Origin: Roseovarius gaetbuli
GTDB taxonomy: Bacteria; Pseudomonadota; Alphaproteobacteria; Rhodobacterales; Rhodobacteraceae
Reading direction: 5' to 3'
Assembly: GCF_900172365.1 (NCBI RefSeq)
Contig: NZ_FWFJ01000042.1
Span: forward strand, 1-34,334
Length of the DNA: 34,334 nucleotides
The position numbers and the translations under genes are program-made. This document shows, one piece after another, positions 25,822 through 34,173 of this stretch (position 1 is its first letter; the number at the start of each line of letters is the position of its first letter). The notes under the pieces are model-generated. The model had not been told where the DNA came from and searched no databases. It saw only the letters and a list, made by a program, of their open reading frames with translations.

Positions 25822-27270
25822 ATGACAACCGCAGAACATACCGTTGAAAAGATTGGCGGCACCTCGATGAGCCGTGTTCGCGAATTGCTGGATACGCTGT
25901 TTATCGGTGATCGCAGCGGCGACGCTCTTTATAACCGGGTGTTCGTGGTGTCCGCCTTTGGCGGCATCACCAACCTGTTGCTGGAGCACAAGAAATCCGG
26001 CACGCCGGGGGTCTATGCTCTGTTTGCCAATGCCGATGACGATCACGGCTGGCTTGATGCGTTGACCGAGGTGGGGCGTGCCATGGGCAAGGCCCATCAC
26101 GAGGTGCTGGAGCATGCCGGCGATCTCAACATGGCGGATGAATTTGTGCGCGAGCGGATCGAGGGCGCGCGCTCTTGCCTGTTTGATCTGCAGCGGTTGT
26201 GTTCTTACGGTCATTTCCGCCTGTCCGATCATATGCTGGTGATCCGCGAATTGCTGTCCGGCTTGGGCGAGGCGCATTCGGCCTTTGTCACCACGTTGCT
26301 GTTGCAGCGCGCAGGTGTGAACGCGCGTTTCATCGACCTGAGCGGTTGGCGCGACGATACCGAACACAGCCTGTCCGAGCGTATCGCGAGCGGCCTTGAG
26401 GGCGTTGATCTTGCCCGCGAAATGCCGATTGTCACCGGTTATGTGCAATGCACCGAGGGGCTGATGCGCGAGTTCGATCGCGGCTATTCCGAGGTGACAT
26501 TTGCCAATATCGCCGCGCAGACCTCTGCGTGCGAGGCGATCATCCACAAGGAATTTCACCTGTCTTCGGCCGATCCGAAATTGGTCGGCGAAGGCAAAGT
26601 GCGCAAACTCGGGCATACCAATTACGATGTCGCGGATCAGCTCTCGAACATGGGGATGGAGGCGATCCACCCCAAGGCCGCCAAAACCCTGCGTCAGGCG
26701 GATGTGGCGTTGCGGGTGACCAATGCGTTTGATCCGGGCGACCCCGGCACCCTGATCGACGATCAGCCGACCAAGACACCCGATGTCGAGATCGTGACCG
26801 GTCTTAAGGTTGTGGCGCTAGAGCTGTTTGAACAGGATATGGTCGGCGTCAAAGGCTATGACGCGGCGATTCTCGAGGCGCTGCGCCGTCACAATGTCTG
26901 GATTATTTCCAAGACGTCCAACGCCAATACGATCACGCATTATATCCACGCCTCTCTCAAGGCGGTGCGCCGCGTCGCGCGCGATCTGGAAGAGCATTAT
27001 CCCGCCGCCGAGGTCAACGTGCGCACCCTGTCGATCGTTTCGGCCATCGGGCGCGACCTGAGCGGGCTTCGGGTGCTTGGGCGTGGATTGAACGCGCTTG
27101 AAGAGGCCGGGCTTGGCGTTATTGCCGCCCATCAAACGCCGCGCAATGTCGACGTGCAGTTCGTGCTTGGCAGTCAGGACATGGATAAGGGGGTAGCCGC
27201 GTTGCACAGCGCGCTTATCGAAGCGCGCCCTTTGGCCCCGGCGGCTGAGGCCGAGCAAAAGGCCGCGTGA
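25822..27270 (+). CDS. ask: Ectoine-specific aspartate kinase (Ask_ect)
   Basis: This kinase phosphorylates aspartate, feeding aspartate semialdehyde into ectoine synthesis. The start at 25822 gives the diagnostic N-terminus TVEKIGGTSM, with AAAGG upstream; the longer frame from 25759 adds a sequence without support. The 482-residue protein has the kinase domain with VVSAFGGITNLLL and HPKAAKTLRQADV, then ACT-like regulatory sequence from about 340. Long inserts relative to LysC and location after ectC mark the Ask_ect subgroup, which in other bacteria is less sensitive to feedback by lysine and threonine. It lies 78 bases after ectC. A terminator is found about 150 bases downstream. Confidence 0.95.
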   Translation: MTTAEHTVEKIGGTSMSRVRELLDTLFIGDRSGDALYNRVFVVSAFGGITNLLLEHKKSGTPGVYALFANADDDHGWLDALTEVGRAMGKAHHEVLEHAGDLNMADEFVRERIEGARSCLFDLQRLCSYGHFRLSDHMLVIRELLSGLGEAHSAFVTTLLLQRAGVNARFIDLSGWRDDTEHSLSERIASGLEGVDLAREMPIVTGYVQCTEGLMREFDRGYSEVTFANIAAQTSACEAIIHKEFHLSSADPKLVGEGKVRKLGHTNYDVADQLSNMGMEAIHPKAAKTLRQADVALRVTNAFDPGDPGTLIDDQPTKTPDVEIVTGLKVVALELFEQDMVGVKGYDAAILEALRRHNVWIISKTSNANTITHYIHASLKAVRRVARDLEEHYPAAEVNVRTLSIVSAIGRDLSGLRVLGRGLNALEEAGLGVIAAHQTPRNVDVQFVLGSQDMDKGVAALHSALIEARPLAPAAEAEQKAA

Positions 27271-27322
27271 CGTCGGCCCCTGTGACGCCGTCAATTTGAA
27301 CCATATTCGCGGCATTCGCCGT

Positions 27323-27351
27323 TTGGTAAATCGGCGGCGTTGCGGTACAAA
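27323..27351 (+). promoter_or_regulatory. Candidate promoter downstream of ask
   Basis: TTGGTA (27323-27328) and TACAAA (27346-27351) are spaced by exactly 17 bases, each matching 4 of 6 consensus positions. No gene on this strand follows before the terminator at 27425, so a short noncoding transcript is the natural reading. Confidence 0.35.
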
Positions 27352-27357
27352 GACAGT

Positions 27358-27464
27358 GTTCGAGCCAGTAGGCCGATACCTAATTCAGTTACACGTGTGG
27401 TGCTTTGGGAGCACGTGGGGTGGCGGAGGGTGTTGGCATTATGGCTGGCACCCTTCGTTTTTTT
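27358..27464 (+). ncRNA. Candidate small RNA between ask and the EVE-domain gene
   Basis: Between a possible promoter (27323-27351) and a strong terminator (27425-27464) lie about 107 bases with no plausible coding frame. They include a stem GTGCT/AGCAC (27400-27404 with 27410-27414) and the terminator hairpin with its T tail, the usual ending of trans-acting sRNAs. I checked for the SRP RNA core and do not see it. It could equally be just the untranslated tail of the ectoine operon. Confidence 0.35.
27425..27464 (+). terminator. Rho-independent terminator after ask
   Basis: A 13-bp stem with a few G-U pairs (27425-27437 with 27444-27456) and a 6-base loop is followed by GTTTTTTT. It ends plus-strand transcription from the ectoine operon or from a short RNA. 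Confidence 0.8.
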
Positions 27465-27479
27465 GCGAAGGTGTGCGAT

Positions 27480-27899
27480 CTAGCGCGCAAGCCCCGCCAG
27501 ATCGCAGATGATGCGCCATTCCTCTTCGGTCACGGGTTGCACCGACAGGCGTGAATTTTTCACCAGAACCATATCGGCAAGACGCGGATCGGCCTTGATC
27601 ATGTCAAGCGTCACAGGCGTCTTCGCGCCCTCGACCGCCTTGATATCCACGCATTCCCAACGCGGATCATCGGCCTTGCTATCGGGATGGGCGGTGGCGA
27701 TCACCTCAACCGTGCCGACAACCGCCTTTTCCTTTTGGCTGTGATAGAAAAATCCGCGATCACCAAGCGCCATTTCGCGCATGAAATTGCGTGCCTGATA
27801 GTTGCGCACGCCATCCCATTCCTCGCCCGCGTCGCCCTTGGCAACCTGATCATCCCAGCCCCAGGTCGAAGGTTCGGATTTGAACAGCCAATAGCGCAT
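27480..27899 (-). CDS. EVE-domain protein (DUF55)
   Basis: The 139-residue protein is a single EVE domain, a PUA-like fold thought to recognise modified bases in DNA or RNA. MRYWLFKSEPSTWGWDDQ, WDGVRNYQARNFMREM, GDRGFFYHSQKEKAVVGTVEV and the end SVQPVTEEEWRII are all typical, including the aromatic residues that would line the base pocket. Bacterial stand-alone EVE proteins of this type resemble human THYN1 and have no agreed function. It is the last gene of the tsaD-gpsA-yciI group, 3 bases after the YciI gene, and converges with the candidate sRNA. Confidence 0.92.
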   Translation of the reverse strand: MRYWLFKSEPSTWGWDDQVAKGDAGEEWDGVRNYQARNFMREMALGDRGFFYHSQKEKAVVGTVEVIATAHPDSKADDPRWECVDIKAVEGAKTPVTLDMIKADPRLADMVLVKNSRLSVQPVTEEEWRIICDLAGLAR

Positions 27900-27902
27900 T
27901 GC

Positions 27903-28175
27903 TCAGATGACTTTCTTCCACGGGATCAATTCAACGCCTGAAAACAGCCCGGCCTTGGCATAGGGGTCATTCGCGGCCCAATCTTGGGCAGCCTGCATAT
28001 CCTCGACCTCGAGAATGACCAGCGAGCCGATCATGCCGTCGTCGTCATCCAGAAGCGGGCCGGCCTGGCTTACCACGCCGGTGGATTTGAGATAGGCGAT
28101 ATGGGCGTCGCGATTATCAAGGCGGGTTTGCAGGGCACCGGGTTTGTCACGGGCAATCAGGGCAATCAGCATCAT
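27903..28175 (-). CDS. YciI-family protein
   Basis: The 90-residue product has the dimeric alpha-beta barrel of the YciI family: [28 protein letters not shown], the Asp-rich loop [16 protein letters not shown] and [16 protein letters not shown]. The DPY motif near the end and the His of RDAHIAYL are the conserved candidate active-site residues. Its reaction is unknown. Start and stop are shared with neighbours: the ATG overlaps the gpsA stop as ATGA (28172-28175). A second ATG directly follows the first. The tight packing suggests constant co-expression with gpsA and tsaD. Confidence 0.92.
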   Translation of the reverse strand: MMLIALIARDKPGALQTRLDNRDAHIAYLKSTGVVSQAGPLLDDDDGMIGSLVILEVEDMQAAQDWAANDPYAKAGLFSGVELIPWKKVI

Positions 28176-29128
28176 TCTTCCTTCAATGGTCTGGAGAGCA
28201 GCATATCCATCGCCTGATCGACGCGCAATTCGCCATTCACAAGCGCGGTCACGGCATGGGTGATCGGCATGTCGATCTTCATTGCGGTGGCGCGGGCAAG
28301 AACGGCACGCGCGGTCGCGGCGCCCTCGACGGTAACGCTCGGGTCAAAATCGGTGCCCTGCCCGATGCTAAGGCCAAAGCGGTAATTGCGCGACTGATCC
28401 GAGGTACAGGTAAGCGCCAGATCGCCAAAACCGGCAAGGCCCGCAAGCGTGCCCGGCTGCGCGCCCAAGGCGTGGGCCAGCCGGTTCATTTCGGCAAACC
28501 CCCGCGTCATCAGGGCGGCACGCGCGCTTTCGCCAAGCCCGGCGCCGATGACCGCACCACAGGCAATCGCGATCACGTTCTTGAGCGCGCCACCCAGCTC
28601 TGCGCCGATGGTGTCGGTGGTGCGGTAAAGCCGCAGATTGGGTGTGGTCAGCGCCGATTGAAGCGTCTTGCCGGTGCTCTCATCCGCGCAGGCCAGCGTC
28701 AGCGCGGTCGGCAAGCCAAGCGCGATATCGCGGGCAAAGCTTGGCCCGGTGAGGATGGCAGCGGTTGATCCGGGGCAGGCCGCATCAATAAGGCCGGTGG
28801 GCCCAAGCCCGGTCGCCAGATCAACCCCCTTGCAGCAGGCCACCAGCGGGCGATTGGCCAAACTGTCGCCAAAACCCGTCAAGAACCCGCCCAGCTTTTG
28901 CATCGGAATTGCCAAAAGACAGGGGTCGGTGCCCGCCGTCAGCGGCCCGCTGATCACGGTGATGTTTTCGGGCAGATCAATATCGGCAAGGCGGCGTGCG
29001 TTTCGGCGGGTGGCGCGTATTTCGGCGGCGTGATCCGGGTCGCGTGCCCAAAGCGTCACCGGCTCGTTCTTTGCCAGCGAAACCGCCAATGCGGTGCCAA
29101 AGGCCCCTGCGCCACAGATGGTAATCAT
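28172..29128 (-). CDS. gpsA: Glycerol-3-phosphate dehydrogenase [NAD(P)+] GpsA
   Basis: GpsA reduces dihydroxyacetone phosphate to sn-glycerol 3-phosphate, the backbone of membrane phospholipids. The 318-residue protein starts with the dinucleotide-binding [10 protein letters not shown] (6-15). It continues with [27 protein letters not shown], the catalytic-lysine helix [15 protein letters not shown], and [13 protein letters not shown] with SRNYRFG. Length is slightly shorter than E. coli GpsA (339). The ATG overlaps the tsaD stop as ATGA (29125-29128), so translation is coupled. The pairing tsaD-gpsA is common in alphaproteobacteria. Confidence 0.97.
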   Translation of the reverse strand: MITICGAGAFGTALAVSLAKNEPVTLWARDPDHAAEIRATRRNARRLADIDLPENITVISGPLTAGTDPCLLAIPMQKLGGFLTGFGDSLANRPLVACCKGVDLATGLGPTGLIDAACPGSTAAILTGPSFARDIALGLPTALTLACADESTGKTLQSALTTPNLRLYRTTDTIGAELGGALKNVIAIACGAVIGAGLGESARAALMTRGFAEMNRLAHALGAQPGTLAGLAGFGDLALTCTSDQSRNYRFGLSIGQGTDFDPSVTVEGAATARAVLARATAMKIDMPITHAVTALVNGELRVDQAMDMLLSRPLKEE

Positions 29129-30222
29129 GCCTTGGCCCCCTTCTTGCCGCTGCCAAGCATTGCGGGGCTGCTGCGATCCAGCGGCCAGCGGGGCCGGGCG
29201 GCCAACGTCATGTCATCGCGGTGCCCGGCTAGATAAAGCTCGGCCCCCGCATAGGCGATCATCGCCGCGTTGTCGGTACAAAGCGCCAGCGGCGGCGCGA
29301 TGAAACGCGCGCCGACCTCTGCGGCAACCTGTTCAAGACCGGCGCGAATGCTGGCATTGGCGGCGACACCCCCGGCCACGGCCAAGACCGGCGTGGCCGG
29401 GCTTTCCTCTAGATAGAGGGCGAGGGCGCGGGCGGTTTTTTTGGCCAAGACATCGCTAACGGCGGCCTGAAACCCGGCGCAAAGATCGGCGCGATCCTGA
29501 GGGGTCAACCCTGATTTCTCGGCGATGATCGCATCGCGCGTGCGCAACAGCGCCGTTTTCAGCCCCGAGAACGAAAAATCACAACCGGGGCGATCCAAAA
29601 GCGGGCGCGGAAAGCGAAAACGTTTGGCGTCGCCCGCGCGCGCCTCGCGTTCGACCGCCGGGCCGCCGGGTTGCGGCAGGCCCAAAAGCCGCGCGGTCTT
29701 GTCAAAGGCCTCGCCGGGGGCGTCGTCTATGGTGCCGCCAAGCCGGGTAAAATTATCCGGGCCGCGCACGATCAGAAACTGGCAATGCCCGCCCGAGACA
29801 AGCAGCATCAGGTAAGGATAGGCGATCTGATCGGTGAGGCGCGGCGTCAGGGCGTGCCCGGCCAAATGGTTCACCCCGATCAGCGGAAGGTTCGCCCCCG
29901 CCGCGATCCCCTTGGCGCACATCACCCCGGCGATCACCCCGCCGATAAGCCCCGGCCCGGCGGTGACCGCCACCGCATCAAGATCTCGCAGCGTGACACC
30001 TGATTGCGCAAGCGCGTCGCGCACGCAAAGATCAAGTTTTTCGGTATGCGCGCGCGCCGCGATTTCGGGCACCACGCCGCCAAAATCGGAATGCAGCGCG
30101 GTTTGACCGAAGACCACGGACGACAGGATTTCAGGCGCGCCCGAGGGCGAAATGCGCAAAATGGCGGCGGCGGTATCGTCGCAGCTGCTTTCAAGGCCCA
30201 GAAGGATCAACGGCTCTGTCAT
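29125..30222 (-). CDS. tsaD: tRNA N6-threonylcarbamoyladenosine transferase TsaD
   Basis: TsaD, with TsaB and TsaE, transfers the threonylcarbamoyl group to A37 of tRNAs that read ANN codons. The 365-residue ASKHA-fold protein has [16 protein letters not shown], the metal ligands H119 and H123 in [18 protein letters not shown], and [19 protein letters not shown] upstream supports the ATG at 30222. It heads the minus-strand group tsaD-gpsA-yciI-EVE and is divergent from hemD over 72 bases. The tRNA-Thr at 33855 is one of its expected substrates. Confidence 0.98.
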   Translation of the reverse strand: MTEPLILLGLESSCDDTAAAILRISPSGAPEILSSVVFGQTALHSDFGGVVPEIAARAHTEKLDLCVRDALAQSGVTLRDLDAVAVTAGPGLIGGVIAGVMCAKGIAAGANLPLIGVNHLAGHALTPRLTDQIAYPYLMLLVSGGHCQFLIVRGPDNFTRLGGTIDDAPGEAFDKTARLLGLPQPGGPAVEREARAGDAKRFRFPRPLLDRPGCDFSFSGLKTALLRTRDAIIAEKSGLTPQDRADLCAGFQAAVSDVLAKKTARALALYLEESPATPVLAVAGGVAANASIRAGLEQVAAEVGARFIAPPLALCTDNAAMIAYAGAELYLAGHRDDMTLAARPRWPLDRSSPAMLGSGKKGAKA

Positions 30223-30294
30223 AATCCTGCCCGTTGCGTGATGGTTGCGAGGCAGGTAACACCTTATCTGTCAGGCAACAACTCTGGACAGCAG

Positions 30295-31020
30295 ATGACC
30301 GTGACGATCCTGATCACAAGGCCAGAACCCGCCGCGACGCGCTTTGCCGATCAGATTGGTGCGCGTCTTGGGGATAGGGTCGTGACGCACTGCGCGCCGC
30401 TGATGCGGATCGAGTACGGCGGGGTCTTGCCCGAAATTGGCGATGACGAGGTGTTGGTTTTCACATCGGGCCATGGCGTTGCCGGGTTTTGCCGCTTGAG
30501 CGAGCGGCGCGATGTCACGTGTTACGCGGTGGGCGATGCCACGGCCGAGGCCGCAAATCGCGCCGGGCTGCGGGCGATTTCGGCGGGCGGCGATGCGGGG
30601 GCGCTTTTGGCGCGGATCGCGGCGGATGGGGTCAGGGGCCCGTTTCTCCACCTGCGTGGCGCGCATGTCGCGGGCGATATCACCGGCGCCCTGAGCGCCC
30701 GAGGGCACAGCGCGCACGAGGCCGTGGTTTACGATCAGGTTGATGTCGATCTTGATGATCGCGCGCGCGCGATTTTGGCGGGCGACGCCCCGGTGATCGT
30801 GCCGCTCATGTCACCGCGCAGCGCGCAGATCTTTTTTGAGCGCACAAAAGGGGCGGTTGCGCCGGTTTTTGTTGCTGCAATAAGCCGCAACGCCGCCGAT
30901 GCGGTGCCCGCTGGTGGCGCGGAAGTGGTTGAAATCGCGCAAACCCCTGACGGGACGGGCGTTTTGAATGTGCTGTGTGATCTGGTCAACCGCCTTGAGG
31001 GTGGAAACCCGGCGCAGTAA
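30295..31020 (+). CDS. hemD: Uroporphyrinogen-III synthase HemD
   Basis: HemD closes hydroxymethylbilane to uroporphyrinogen III, inverting ring D, in heme, siroheme and bacteriochlorophyll synthesis. The protein is poorly conserved across bacteria, but this 241-residue sequence shows the usual signs. ILITRPEPAATRFADQI opens it, VLVFTSGHGVAGF lies in the first lobe, CYAVGDATAEAANRAGL follows, and VIVPLMSPRSAQIFFE lies in the second. The start at 30295 (MTVTILITRPE) is chosen by homology, since the ribosome site is weak. The upstream extension from 30004 overlaps tsaD and is spurious. It is divergent from tsaD and leads into a Mic60-like gene and hemY, a typical alphaproteobacterial order. Confidence 0.9.
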   Translation: MTVTILITRPEPAATRFADQIGARLGDRVVTHCAPLMRIEYGGVLPEIGDDEVLVFTSGHGVAGFCRLSERRDVTCYAVGDATAEAANRAGLRAISAGGDAGALLARIAADGVRGPFLHLRGAHVAGDITGALSARGHSAHEAVVYDQVDVDLDDRARAILAGDAPVIVPLMSPRSAQIFFERTKGAVAPVFVAAISRNAADAVPAGGAEVVEIAQTPDGTGVLNVLCDLVNRLEGGNPAQ

Positions 31021-31068
31021 GGTCAGGTTGACAGATGTGGATCACAAGATTCGAAAAGGTGGTGTGAC

Positions 31069-32307
31069 GTGGCTGAGAAAAAGAAAACATCAAAGGATCG
31101 GGCCAAGGCGGATGAGGCCTCGCCAAGCACCGACGCCGTGACCGATGTTGATCTCACGTCAGAGGATGCAAGCCCGGATCAAGAGACCGCCACCGCAGAG
31201 GCCACAGCCGACAGCGCGGAAGATACGCCAAGCACGCAAGATGGTGCCGAGGAGATGACCGCAGACGGCGCGGGTGACGCCCCGCAAACGGATGAACCCG
31301 TAGCGCAGGACACAAACGACGACAGCGCCCCGGAAAAACCGGCAGAGCCGTCTTCGATGGTGACCACCGAACAGGTTGTGGTGCGCGAGGGTGGCTTTTG
31401 GTCGATGGTTCTGGGCGGGATCGTTGCGGCGGGTGTTGGCGCTCTGGCCGCGCCTTATATTTTGCCGGAGGCCTGGTTTTCCAAGGGTGATAGCGCGCTT
31501 GAGGCGCGGATTGAACAGGGCCTCGGGGCGCAGGATCAACGGATCAACGCCCTTAACGCCCAGATTGACGGGCTGGCCGTGCCGCCAGATCGCGTTGATG
31601 AGATCAACGGTCTTGGCGAAACGCTGACCGCGCTGACCGGCCAGATCTCGGGACTTGAAGAGCGGATAATCGCCCTTGAAAGCCGCCCCGCCGCGCCGTC
31701 GGGCGGCGGTGCCCCGATCGCCGAGCTAGAGGAATTGCGCACAGCGCTTGACGCACAACGCGCCGAAATCCAAGCGCTGAGCGCCGAGGCACAGGCGCAA
31801 GACTCGGCCGCGCAGCAAAGCGCGCTTGCCGCGCTGCGCCGGGCCGCGATGACGCGTATCCTGACCGCGCTTGATAGCGGCAGCGATTTCGCTCCGGCAT
31901 TGGCCGATCTGCGGGAAACCGGCGCCGATGTGCCCGACGCGCTTGCCGATGTGGCCGACACCGGCGTGCCGACATTGCCCGCTCTCATGGAGACCTTTCC
32001 CGCCGCCGCGCGATCCGCACTTGCCGCCGCGCGCGCAGATAGCGATCAGGGCACAGCGGGCATCGGCAGCTTCTTCAAGAACCAACTTGGTGTGCGCTCT
32101 CTTTTGCCGCGCGAGGGGGATGACCCCGACGCGGTTCTGTCACGGATCGAGGCCGCCGTCGGCGAGGGACGGCTTGGCGATGCCATGGCCGAGATTGAAA
32201 CGCTGCCCGAGGTGGCACAAGACAAGCTAAGCGGTTGGGCCGCAGATGTCTCGCGTCGCAAAGAGGCCGTTGCCGCCGCCGAGGCGCTGGCCGACACATT
32301 GAATTAA
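31069..32307 (+). CDS. Mic60/mitofilin-like inner membrane protein (COG4223)
   Basis: The 412-residue protein begins at GTG with AAAGGTGG upstream. Its layout is that of alphaproteobacterial Mic60. The first 100 residues are disordered, basic then strongly acidic and Thr/Ala-rich. One membrane span follows at about 110-132 (FWSMVLGGIVAAGVGALAAP). Next comes a coiled coil (about 140-265, rich in L, E, Q and A), and a helical C-terminal mitofilin-like region (about 265-412, with SALAALRRAAMTRI and FFKNQLGVRSLLPREG). Mic60 shapes intracytoplasmic membranes and, in mitochondria, crista junctions. Position between hemD and hemY matches the conserved neighbourhood described for alphaproteobacterial Mic60. 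Confidence 0.85.
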   Translation: MAEKKKTSKDRAKADEASPSTDAVTDVDLTSEDASPDQETATAEATADSAEDTPSTQDGAEEMTADGAGDAPQTDEPVAQDTNDDSAPEKPAEPSSMVTTEQVVVREGGFWSMVLGGIVAAGVGALAAPYILPEAWFSKGDSALEARIEQGLGAQDQRINALNAQIDGLAVPPDRVDEINGLGETLTALTGQISGLEERIIALESRPAAPSGGGAPIAELEELRTALDAQRAEIQALSAEAQAQDSAAQQSALAALRRAAMTRILTALDSGSDFAPALADLRETGADVPDALADVADTGVPTLPALMETFPAAARSALAAARADSDQGTAGIGSFFKNQLGVRSLLPREGDDPDAVLSRIEAAVGEGRLGDAMAEIETLPEVAQDKLSGWAADVSRRKEAVAAAEALADTLN

Positions 32308-32327
32308 GTTTAGAAAAGGCGGGCGTC

Positions 32328-33809
32328 ATGCTTTGGTCGATTATCAAGATTGTAGTTTTCATCGCGCTTGTTGCCGCCGCGACCCTTGGGGCAAGTTACC
32401 TTCTGGAGCTTGAAGGCGGTGTGCGCATCGTCATGGCCGGCTTCGAGATCAACCTGACGCCGCTCAAGGCGGTCTTGGCGCTGGTGGCTCTGGTTCTGGC
32501 GATCTGGATTTTCATGAAACTGGCGGGCATTCTCGTGGCGGTTCTGAGATTCATCAACGGCGATGAAACCGCGCTTTCGCGGTATTTTGACCGCAACCGT
32601 CAGGAAAAAGGCTATCGCGCGCTGTCCGAGGGCATGCTTGCGCTTGCCTCGGGCGAGGGCGACGTTGCGATGAACAAGGCCGCGCGCGCCGAGAAATACC
32701 TTCGCAAGCCTGCGCTGACCAACCTGATTACCGCGCAGGCCGCCGAGATGTCGGGCGACCGCCGCAAGGCCGAAGAAGTATACAAACGGTTGTTGCAGAA
32801 CGACAAAACCCGGTTTGTCGGGGTTCGTGGTATTCTGCGCCAAAAGCTTGCCGATGGCGATACCGAGACCGCGCTCAAGCTGGCGCAGACCGCCTTTGCC
32901 CTCAAACCCCGCCACGCCGAGGTGCAGGATACGCTGTTGGAATTGCAAGCGCAGAAATCCGATTGGAAAGGCGCACGCGAGACCCTGAATGCCAAGCTGA
33001 AGTACGGCAATCTGCCGCGCGATGTGCATAAGCGCCGTGATGCCGTTCTGGCCTTGTCAGAGGCGCGCGATGTGCTTGACGAGGGCAAGACAATCGAGGC
33101 GCGCGAAGCCGCGATCGAGGCCAATCGCCTGTCGCCCGATCTTATCCCGGCGGCGGTTTTGGCCGCGCGTGGCTATATCGAGCAGGGCAACAAACGCAAC
33201 GCGCTTCGGGTGCTGAACAAGGCCTGGGTTGTGCGCCCGCACCCCGATCTTGCCGCGACCTTTGCCGCGATTGAACCGGATGAGACCCCACAAGAGCGCC
33301 TGAAGCGCTTTGCCAAGTTGCTCAAGGTGCATCCCGAGAACCGCGAAACCAAGCTTCTCAAGGCCGAGCTCAACATCGCCGCCGAGGATTTCCCCGGTGC
33401 GCGTCGCGCGCTTGGTGATCTGGCCGAGATTGAACCCGATGCCCGGTCGCTGACCATCATGGCCGCCATTGAACGCGGCGAAGGATCGTCTGATGCGGTT
33501 GTCAAAGGCTGGCTTGCGCGCGCCCTTTCGGCGCCCCGTGGCCCGCAATGGGTGTGCGACAAGTGCCACCATATCCATGCCGAATGGGTGCCTGCCTGCG
33601 AAAACTGTCAGTCGTTTGACACTCTAAGCTGGACTGCGCCGCCCAACACGACAATGACCACGCCAACGGGCCTTGAAATGTTGCCGCTGATCGTGGGCGC
33701 GCTTGACGATCCGGAACCTGATACACCCGACGAGGAAGACGACACCGTTCTGGACGCCGAAATCGTCGAAGAGGGCGACGTGGACGAAGAGGAAAAGGCC
33801 GAAAAATAG
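32328..33809 (+). CDS. hemY: HemY-like TPR membrane protein with C-terminal zinc ribbon
   Basis: The start at 32328 (MLWSIIKIVVFIAL) has AAAAGGCGG upstream. The 493-residue protein has the HemY N-domain with two membrane spans (about 2-28 and 43-70), followed by tetratricopeptide-type helical repeats from about 80 to 395. Near the end, four cysteines at 410, 413, 424 and 427 form a CxxC-x10-CxxC zinc ribbon (WVCDKCHHIHAEWVPACENC). A very acidic tail closes the protein. HemY of gammaproteobacteria has no such ribbon, but LapB (YciM), which controls LPS synthesis through FtsH, does. It lies 20 bases after the Mic60-like gene. Its function may be in heme biosynthesis, envelope control, or both. 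Confidence 0.9.
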   Translation: MLWSIIKIVVFIALVAAATLGASYLLELEGGVRIVMAGFEINLTPLKAVLALVALVLAIWIFMKLAGILVAVLRFINGDETALSRYFDRNRQEKGYRALSEGMLALASGEGDVAMNKAARAEKYLRKPALTNLITAQAAEMSGDRRKAEEVYKRLLQNDKTRFVGVRGILRQKLADGDTETALKLAQTAFALKPRHAEVQDTLLELQAQKSDWKGARETLNAKLKYGNLPRDVHKRRDAVLALSEARDVLDEGKTIEAREAAIEANRLSPDLIPAAVLAARGYIEQGNKRNALRVLNKAWVVRPHPDLAATFAAIEPDETPQERLKRFAKLLKVHPENRETKLLKAELNIAAEDFPGARRALGDLAEIEPDARSLTIMAAIERGEGSSDAVVKGWLARALSAPRGPQWVCDKCHHIHAEWVPACENCQSFDTLSWTAPPNTTMTTPTGLEMLPLIVGALDDPEPDTPDEEDDTVLDAEIVEEGDVDEEEKAEK

Positions 33810-33854
33810 GCCTTCCCCCGTTTTTGTCAGAGTGCTATAGCGCCGCAACAGGGG

Positions 33855-33930
33855 GCCGCTGTAGCTCAGCTGGTAGAGCACGTCATTCGTAATGATGGGG
33901 TCGGGGGTTCGAGTCCCTTCAGCGGCACCA
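33855..33930 (+). tRNA. tRNA-Thr (anticodon CGU)
   Basis: The 76-base gene folds as a full cloverleaf. The 7-bp acceptor stem is GCCGCTG with CAGCGGC, followed by discriminator A and an encoded CCA (33928-33930). The D arm contains GCTC-AGCTGGTA-GAGC. The anticodon loop TTCGTAA gives anticodon CGT, which reads ACG (Thr). The T arm contains the TTCGAGT loop. It lies 45 bases after hemY on the same strand. Confidence 0.97.
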
Positions 33931-34104
33931 CTTCCCCGTTTTATAATGCCCAGTGACATCCGATTTGACCTTGTTTACAAGGGTGATCATGAACGATTTT
34001 GTCCAGCGCCGTTTTCTACCGTCCAACGAAATACCCCCAGATTGGGGGTATCAGTGGGGGTATTTTGAAAGCGGGATAAACACGATACCCCCAACATGCC
34101 GTTA
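33931..34104. repeat. Spacer after tRNA-Thr with four copies of ATACCCCCA
   Basis: ATACCCCCA or its complement occurs at 34031-34039 (one mismatch at the last base not counted), 34043-34051, 34055-34063 and 34085-34093, the middle two in reverse orientation. A 6-bp stem CCTTGT/ACAAGG with a 2-base loop lies near 33969-33982. There is no open frame of note. Position immediately 3' of a tRNA and clustered short repeats resemble the arm-site region of a tyrosine-recombinase attachment site, but no integrase is in view. The right IS copy begins at 34105. Confidence 0.5.
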
Positions 34105-34173
34105 AGTATCCACGCCGTGGAGCAAACCCTCCGACTTCCAGTCGGACCCGCTTCAGCGTGAAAGAATCGCTTT

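Noticed and set aside
27358..27464. Signal recognition particle RNA (4.5S)
   Set aside because: The size is right and there are nested stems, but the conserved GGAAG/AGCA core of SRP RNA is absent.
27296..27511. 71-codon open frame between ask and the EVE gene
   Set aside because: Its translation is rich in Trp, Cys and Arg, it runs through the terminator hairpin, and it overlaps the antisense EVE gene. The region fits noncoding RNA better.
33795..33830. Rho-independent terminator after hemY
   Set aside because: AAGGCC and GGCCTT can pair around the hemY stop codon and a T run follows, but five C residues intervene and the stem lies mostly in coding sequence. The tRNA just downstream may instead be read through.
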